Positions 50,280-54,267 of a stretch of 54,267 nucleotides of DNA are shown here, piece by piece. The DNA lies in IMG/VR virus record IMGVR_UViG_3300049893_000997, positions 1 to 54,267 of that record; one strand, 5' to 3'. The notes under the pieces are model-generated. The model was not told the DNA's origin and made no database searches. It saw nothing but the letters and a program-made list of their open reading frames with translations. Every line of letters begins with the position of its first letter. Positions within the stretch are counted from its first letter, which is position 1. This DNA comes from a virus. The position numbers and the translations under genes are program-made.

Positions 50280-50991
50280 CTATGTCCTTCCAGGTTAGCA
50301 CTTGTGAATCCGAATTTTCTTTGTTTGCTATATCACAAAGCTTTTCGCCAAACGAACATTGCAAGTCACCTTTGAGCCATTTATAGATATGAATCATACT
50401 AACAGATTCATGAAAGCCCTCTGTTGGCAATACATGTAATAATCTATTTAGTTGTTTGTTTACGAAAAAATCGATTTTATCTACGATCTTCTCATCAAAA
50501 GCCTTGTTCGTATCAAGTATAAAAAGATACCCATTTTTTGCATAGGTTAAAGCTTTGTAGACATGAAAAGCGATGTCATGATCTAACCATTTGATTAATT
50601 TATACCCTCCATGGATATTATTTCCGCAAACATCCAACATATCACTAGCTTTAATATCCTTATAGATTACTATGAGCTTAAAGTTACTAATCTCAGTATT
50701 TGCGTTCAGTTTTTTAATAGCTTGTAATAAGTTGCTGGAATCATTCGCTATTAGTATAATAGTGCCAGAGATATAGATCTCGTTTCTACATATAGACATT
50801 TTTTCTTCTATAGGCAACTCTTGATTCCAATCGGAGGATCTAAAGTATGGACATATTCTATTGATAATAGGAGATCCATCATGCATAACAATATCCGCAC
50901 CGTGTTTCTCAAATTTCTCCAATAGATTATGAGAACATGTTGCATTTTGATAGAAGCAACAAAATTTACATGCCGTTTTTAAGCCAACCAT
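50260..50991 (-). CDS. Cysteine-motif protein with GT-A-like domain
   Basis: This 243-residue protein begins with a cysteine cluster (C8, C11, C12, C19 and C47 in TACKFCCFYQNATCSHN and NRICPYFRSSDW) that may bind a metal. The rest is α/β: ISGTIILIANDSSNLLQAIK, then NFKLIVIYKDIKASDMLD, then GYLFILDTNKAFDEKIVDKI. The last resembles the D-x-D region of GT-A glycosyltransferases (LDTN). The N-terminal cysteine module is shared by several phage proteins near glycosyltransferases. The start overlaps the preceding gene by 13 bases. A role in sugar transfer is likely but not proven. Confidence 0.52.
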   Translation of the reverse strand: MVGLKTACKFCCFYQNATCSHNLLEKFEKHGADIVMHDGSPIINRICPYFRSSDWNQELPIEEKMSICRNEIYISGTIILIANDSSNLLQAIKKLNANTEISNFKLIVIYKDIKASDMLDVCGNNIHGGYKLIKWLDHDIAFHVYKALTYAKNGYLFILDTNKAFDEKIVDKIDFFVNKQLNRLLHVLPTEGFHESVSMIHIYKWLKGDLQCSFGEKLCDIANKENSDSQVLTWKDIDENYSN

Positions 50992-52631
50992 TTAGCACCA
51001 TGATCTGTAAGTTTTGAACGATTAAGTCTAACCTCTTCCCAAATATTATAGTTCTGCAATCTTTGCTCAAAAGTTTTGATTACCCCTTCCCGATTTATTG
51101 CTTTTGGTCTATTATTACCAAGAGGAGAAAATTCGCTTACATAGAATCCATCCCATGAAGCTTTTGTTACTCCTCGTTGTAAATCGGTCTGAATAGCTCT
51201 GGAGAAGTGTGAGTTTTTGTGAGGTTGATAATAACAATATGCGTCCATTAATTCATTCATGAATTGGCTATGAGATGGATTGTCCATATTAACCTTTTGC
51301 GGTGGAATTAACTTCATTGGTTGTTTCCAATCAGCATATTCACAGTCATCTATCGCCTTCATCCATTCTTGAGTTGTAGAATCCCAATTATAATTTTCTT
51401 CAAATAGCTTTCGCGTTTCCTCTCTTCTTTTTTGACGATAATCGCTATCGTTATCGATAAAGAAGTGCTTTAGGATTTTGGTTAGGGAATGGTGATCCGG
51501 AACGGCCCGATTACATCCGGTTTCTAATTCCTTGTAGTAAGAATAGTCGATTGGATATGCACCAAGTTTATTCACAACGTCTTCCATTGCGGAATAGTTT
51601 GTGCATACAATGGGAGTCCCACATGCTGCGGCCTCTACTTGAGGTAGTCCGAATCCTTCTGAATTTGCACACTGAACATATAGATCAAAAAGATTGTATA
51701 TCTTGGCTAACTGTTCATCGGGAACACCATTGCCAACATTGGATGGACTTGAGGCATATTGTCTACATGACGAGCAAACTTTCTTAATGTCCCTGAATGG
51801 TGATGCTTCTATATTTTTACAATTTTCACACACATATGTCATTAGCACTCTAGACGATAGACCATTTGAATGAATTAATTCGGCTAAATTCCAGCCAGCG
51901 TCTGGAAAACTGGTGTGTAAGTATAGATATGTATTTGTTGAATTAGTAGATCGGATATATTCTGCAAATGATTCGATTAAGGCTGGAAACAGTTTACGTC
52001 TTTGGTTTCTCATAACTGTTCCAACAATATTTACATCTAGCGGAAGATTAAATTGTTGACGAAGTGCTAGTCGATCCATCGGGTAAAAGCATTCTGAGGC
52101 GGATGGTGAAGCCACTCCGATAGTATTAATTCTACTACCTCCCTCATTCTCCAATACATTTTTGGCCCAGTCCGAATATGTTAGTACATAATCAGCGTCT
52201 GAAAAAATGTCCAGCCATTCCTGATTTTGTGGACTAGCGTCAACGGTTGGCATCCACGCCCAAGAGAAAATACGCCTGTATGGGGAATGGTAAATGAAGG
52301 AGTCCATCCAAAAATCTCTGATAGTGAGAATAATATCCGGCTCAAAATCTAAACAGACTCGTTCGAATCTCCATGCACCGAATTGGTTAACGGGATTTGA
52401 ATTGTAAATATTTTGTAATTGCTCATCATTATTAGGAGGCATATTGCAGTAGTTTTTCCACGGAATGGAGGATCTACGCGGATCATCTTCATTCCCATAA
52501 ATCGAGAACTCCGCTATCTCATATTTATTTGTGGCGTAAAGTCTAGAGATGACCTCTTTGCTATATTTTGCATATCCAGTATTCAAATACGCCGCTTCGG
52601 ATATGAACAGAACTCGTTTCTTTTTATGCAT
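50979..52631 (-). CDS. Glycosyltransferase family 4 with inserted zinc ribbon
   Basis: This 550-residue GT-B enzyme begins RVLFISEAAYLNTGYAKYSK with the GT4 acceptor-domain start. The C-terminal donor-binding domain has LFDLYVQCANSEGFGLPQVE, then AAACGTPIVCTNYSAMEDVV; the two glutamates form the E-x7-E motif of family 4. A short insert in the middle carries CENC and CSSC (encoded near 51818-51832 and 51759-51778), a probable zinc ribbon. The last 120 residues are an extra helical domain. It transfers a sugar from a nucleotide donor; acceptor unknown. Overlaps with both neighbours place it in the operon. Confidence 0.85.
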   Translation of the reverse strand: MHKKKRVLFISEAAYLNTGYAKYSKEVISRLYATNKYEIAEFSIYGNEDDPRRSSIPWKNYCNMPPNNDEQLQNIYNSNPVNQFGAWRFERVCLDFEPDIILTIRDFWMDSFIYHSPYRRIFSWAWMPTVDASPQNQEWLDIFSDADYVLTYSDWAKNVLENEGGSRINTIGVASPSASECFYPMDRLALRQQFNLPLDVNIVGTVMRNQRRKLFPALIESFAEYIRSTNSTNTYLYLHTSFPDAGWNLAELIHSNGLSSRVLMTYVCENCKNIEASPFRDIKKVCSSCRQYASSPSNVGNGVPDEQLAKIYNLFDLYVQCANSEGFGLPQVEAAACGTPIVCTNYSAMEDVVNKLGAYPIDYSYYKELETGCNRAVPDHHSLTKILKHFFIDNDSDYRQKRREETRKLFEENYNWDSTTQEWMKAIDDCEYADWKQPMKLIPPQKVNMDNPSHSQFMNELMDAYCYYQPHKNSHFSRAIQTDLQRGVTKASWDGFYVSEFSPLGNNRPKAINREGVIKTFEQRLQNYNIWEEVRLNRSKLTDHGAKWLA

Positions 52632-53097
52632 TTTGCTGCCTGATAATTCTATTTTTTATTGTGGAAAGAATTTTAGAGATTTTATTCGGGGAAACATTTA
52701 GTTGAGCCGCAATGCTTTTATTAGTCTCACCGCTCATTTTAAGTTCAATAATTTTTTGTTCTAGATCATTTTTTGCTCCAACCATATCATTGCATTCTAG
52801 ATAGTCGATATCTCGATTACGATATTTGAGTGAATTATTATCTAAATGTATCAGATCACCCTGTAGTTTGTTGGATTTAATATACTTCAGAATATCATTT
52901 CTAACGCAATGTGTAATAAATGTAGATACTTTCCCGCGAGTGGGATCGTACTTATGTCCACTCTTGCATAATGCGAGAAAACCAACCTGAATTAAATCAT
53001 CTCTGCTAAACAGCTTATTCTTCATATAGATAGAATTTGCTATCTTATAGACCAATTTCTTGTTATCCTCAATCATTTGCTCAACTTGTATATCCAT
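52624..53097 (-). CDS. Sigma-70-like factor (regions 2 and 4)
   Basis: I start this at ATG 53097, which has GAGGAAG just upstream and begins MDIQVEQMIEDNKKLVYKIA; a longer in-frame extension would overlap the SSB-like gene heavily. The 157-residue protein has sigma region 2 (SRDDLIQVGFLALCKSGHKY, then YDPTRGKVSTFITHCVRNDI) and a region 4 helix-turn-helix (LKMSGETNKSIAAQLNVSPN, KISKILSTIKNRIIRQ). It is therefore a complete small sigma factor, unlike the plus-strand protein at 1061. It may redirect host RNA polymerase to phage middle or late promoters. It lies in the replication operon between SSB-like and glycosyltransferase genes. Confidence 0.82.
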   Translation of the reverse strand: MDIQVEQMIEDNKKLVYKIANSIYMKNKLFSRDDLIQVGFLALCKSGHKYDPTRGKVSTFITHCVRNDILKYIKSNKLQGDLIHLDNNSLKYRNRDIDYLECNDMVGAKNDLEQKIIELKMSGETNKSIAAQLNVSPNKISKILSTIKNRIIRQQNA

Positions 53098-53104
53098 GTC
53101 TTCC

Positions 53105-53383
53105 TCATTTAATAATCTTGAACTCGTTGATACGAAAGCATATATTCTCTTTATATTGTCTTGCCGTAGAATCAATAACCAACAGATGCTCTCCGATACG
53201 CAGCGAATTGAACAGAGCGAACGACGCCCCACCCCATGCTTCAAAAATCAAATCATCGTAGTCTATTACTTGTTCATTCTTGGACTTCCTCTTGTGTCCT
53301 ACCTTAAGAACAATTTTGATCCTTTGTTCAGCCGGATCAAAAACTATAGATTGAGTTTGTCCTAGAAATGTACATTTGTTCAT
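53105..53383 (-). CDS. SSB-like single-stranded DNA-binding protein
   Basis: This 92-residue protein has the OB-fold pattern of SSB proteins: NKCTFLGQTQSIVFDPAEQR, then IKIVLKVGHKRKSKNEQVID, DLIFEAWGGASFALFNSLRI, GEHLLVIDSTARQYKENICF and RINEFKII. It lacks the acidic C-terminal tail used by cellular SSB to recruit partners. It lies between the DnaE-type polymerase and the sigma factor, as expected for a replication module. The RBS (AGGG) overlaps the end of the upstream gene. Confidence 0.72.
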   Translation of the reverse strand: MNKCTFLGQTQSIVFDPAEQRIKIVLKVGHKRKSKNEQVIDYDDLIFEAWGGASFALFNSLRIGEHLLVIDSTARQYKENICFRINEFKIIK

Positions 53384-53390
53384 AATAGCC

Positions 53391-54267
53391 CTAAATCAAA
53401 AATATCTTATCAACCACAAAGGAGTTTCTTTGCTTGTCTTTAATTTGTCCTGATATCAATACAGTGGCCCTTTCATACATTATATCCTTGTTTTGCTCGT
53501 ATACGTCAGGAAAAACCACGATATTATCTAGTTCGCCAGAATCATCCTCTACTGACAGGAACACCATCACATCATCATTTTTTGTTTTATGCTGCTTTAT
53601 CCTTTTGATTACAGCCGCTATGATGCACTGATCTTGTTTGCCATCGGCTATTTCTTTACATGTAGCGTTGGCATGGCAACTGTCTGAACAGCCATTTAGT
53701 TCAGAATGGTTAACTTGACAACCTAGTAGTTGCTCTTCTATTCTAGCATAAACGACGGAGTTGTCAACTAGCGTTCTGCCGGGATTCAATATTCTCACAA
53801 TGATATTCTCTATTTTTTGCAATCGATTTTGAGTAGAAATCCATCCACCCGCTTTCTTAACTCCTCGATTTACTAGTTTCTTTAGAACATCCACGGCCCC
53901 TCTATCGTTATCTAGCAATTGTACCACGCCATCAATCTCTTTGTCTGTTAGTTCTAATACACAATGATATTCATGCAACATTTCGCTTCTACTTTTACCA
54001 AAACCAGAGAATGTTCCTACACTAATCAAATTTTCTATGGCTCTTTTATTTATGTTTACAAGCACCTTGAAAAGGATCGTGGTCCAGTTTGACTTTTCAT
54101 CGGTGGATAGATCGTCTAATCTTTTTTTAAGTTCGCTTAGGTGTGCTTGACCAACATTTTTAACATTGCATATGCCAAACTGAATACTATCGCCTTGCAG
54201 GGTAAAATTTTCTTCTAATACATTTATACTTGGTCCACGAATGCCTATACCTTCGGATCTCGCAGAC
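53391..54267 (-). CDS. dnaE: DNA polymerase III alpha-type (DnaE) C-terminal part, truncated by window end
   Basis: The frame is open from the right edge (54267) to TAG at 53391, 292 codons. The visible start SINVLEENFTLQGDSIQFGI, then KNVGQAHLSELKKRL, matches the part of DnaE polymerases with 'GI..VL.PDiN.S...f' and 'i.fGL..ikgvG'. Next come GTFSGFGKSRSEMLHEYHCV and a long helical part, a CxxxC pair, and an OB-fold end (DDVMVFLSVEDDSGELDNIV, VFPDVYEQNKDIM, RNSFVVDKIFLI). This is the C-terminal third of a bacterial-type replicative polymerase subunit. The catalytic palm and PHP domain would lie to the right, outside the window. Confidence 0.85.
   Translation of the reverse strand, partial: SARSEGIGIRGPSINVLEENFTLQGDSIQFGICNVKNVGQAHLSELKKRLDDLSTDEKSNWTTILFKVLVNINKRAIENLISVGTFSGFGKSRSEMLHEYHCVLELTDKEIDGVVQLLDNDRGAVDVLKKLVNRGVKKAGGWISTQNRLQKIENIIVRILNPGRTLVDNSVVYARIEEQLLGCQVNHSELNGCSDSCHANATCKEIADGKQDQCIIAAVIKRIKQHKTKNDDVMVFLSVEDDSGELDNIVVFPDVYEQNKDIMYERATVLISGQIKDKQRNSFVVDKIFLI

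Noticed and set aside
1-54267. tRNA genes or a CRISPR array
   Set aside because: I saw no cloverleaf-like intergenic stretch and no regularly spaced repeats outside the protein-coding fibre repeats. A tRNA search program would be needed to exclude a hidden tRNA.

Overview
The window is most of the structural arm, and part of the replication arm, of a large tailed double-stranded DNA phage (Caudoviricetes) with an AT-rich genome. Hallmark genes are in canonical order on the plus strand: large terminase, portal, protease-scaffold fusion, decoration protein, HK97-like major capsid protein, neck genes, tail tube, tail-assembly genes, a 2574-residue tape measure and very large tail-tip proteins. 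I see one tube-like gene and no contractile sheath, so a long flexible (siphovirus-like) tail is the best guess. The host cannot be named from the sequence. I found no tRNA genes, integrase, lysis genes or CRISPR array.

Layout. Positions 1-470 are GC-rich (78 of the first 120 bases are G or C) and carry the start of an unrelated-looking leftward gene; the composition then changes abruptly. Positions 471-893 hold a leftward HNH endonuclease. Positions 946-7080 (rightward) hold a sigma-like protein, a coiled-coil protein, GDP-mannose 4,6-dehydratase, two small nucleases, a ClpP-like protease and the large terminase. Positions 7156-12290 hold the head genes, closed by a strong terminator. Positions 12376-17913 hold fibre, adhesin and BppU-like genes placed, unusually, between capsid and neck. 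Positions 17925-24214 hold neck, tail tube and tail-assembly genes. Positions 24226-45262 hold the tape measure and four tail or baseplate proteins, ending in a 2007-residue cysteine-rich protein.

From 45263 to the right edge every gene points left in one tightly overlapping operon. In order of transcription it encodes the C-terminal part of a DnaE-type DNA polymerase, an SSB-like protein, a second sigma-like factor, a group of glycosyltransferases and sugar-related proteins, a homing-type endonuclease, a probable single-strand annealing protein with its usual partner, and small cysteine-rich proteins. The two arms converge with no spacer at 45262/45263.

The genes fit one picture. The left-pointing operon supplies replication, recombination, transcriptional switching and sugar transfer, and the right-pointing operon builds the particle. 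The dehydratase among the packaging genes may feed a deoxy-sugar nucleotide to the glycosyltransferases.

The most unusual feature is the tape measure. It contains an ADP-ribosyltransferase-like segment lying between two copies of a 39-residue motif, followed by an HExxH zinc-peptidase-like segment. Both have glycine codon use unlike the surrounding gene, which suggests exchangeable enzymatic cassettes carried inside the tail.
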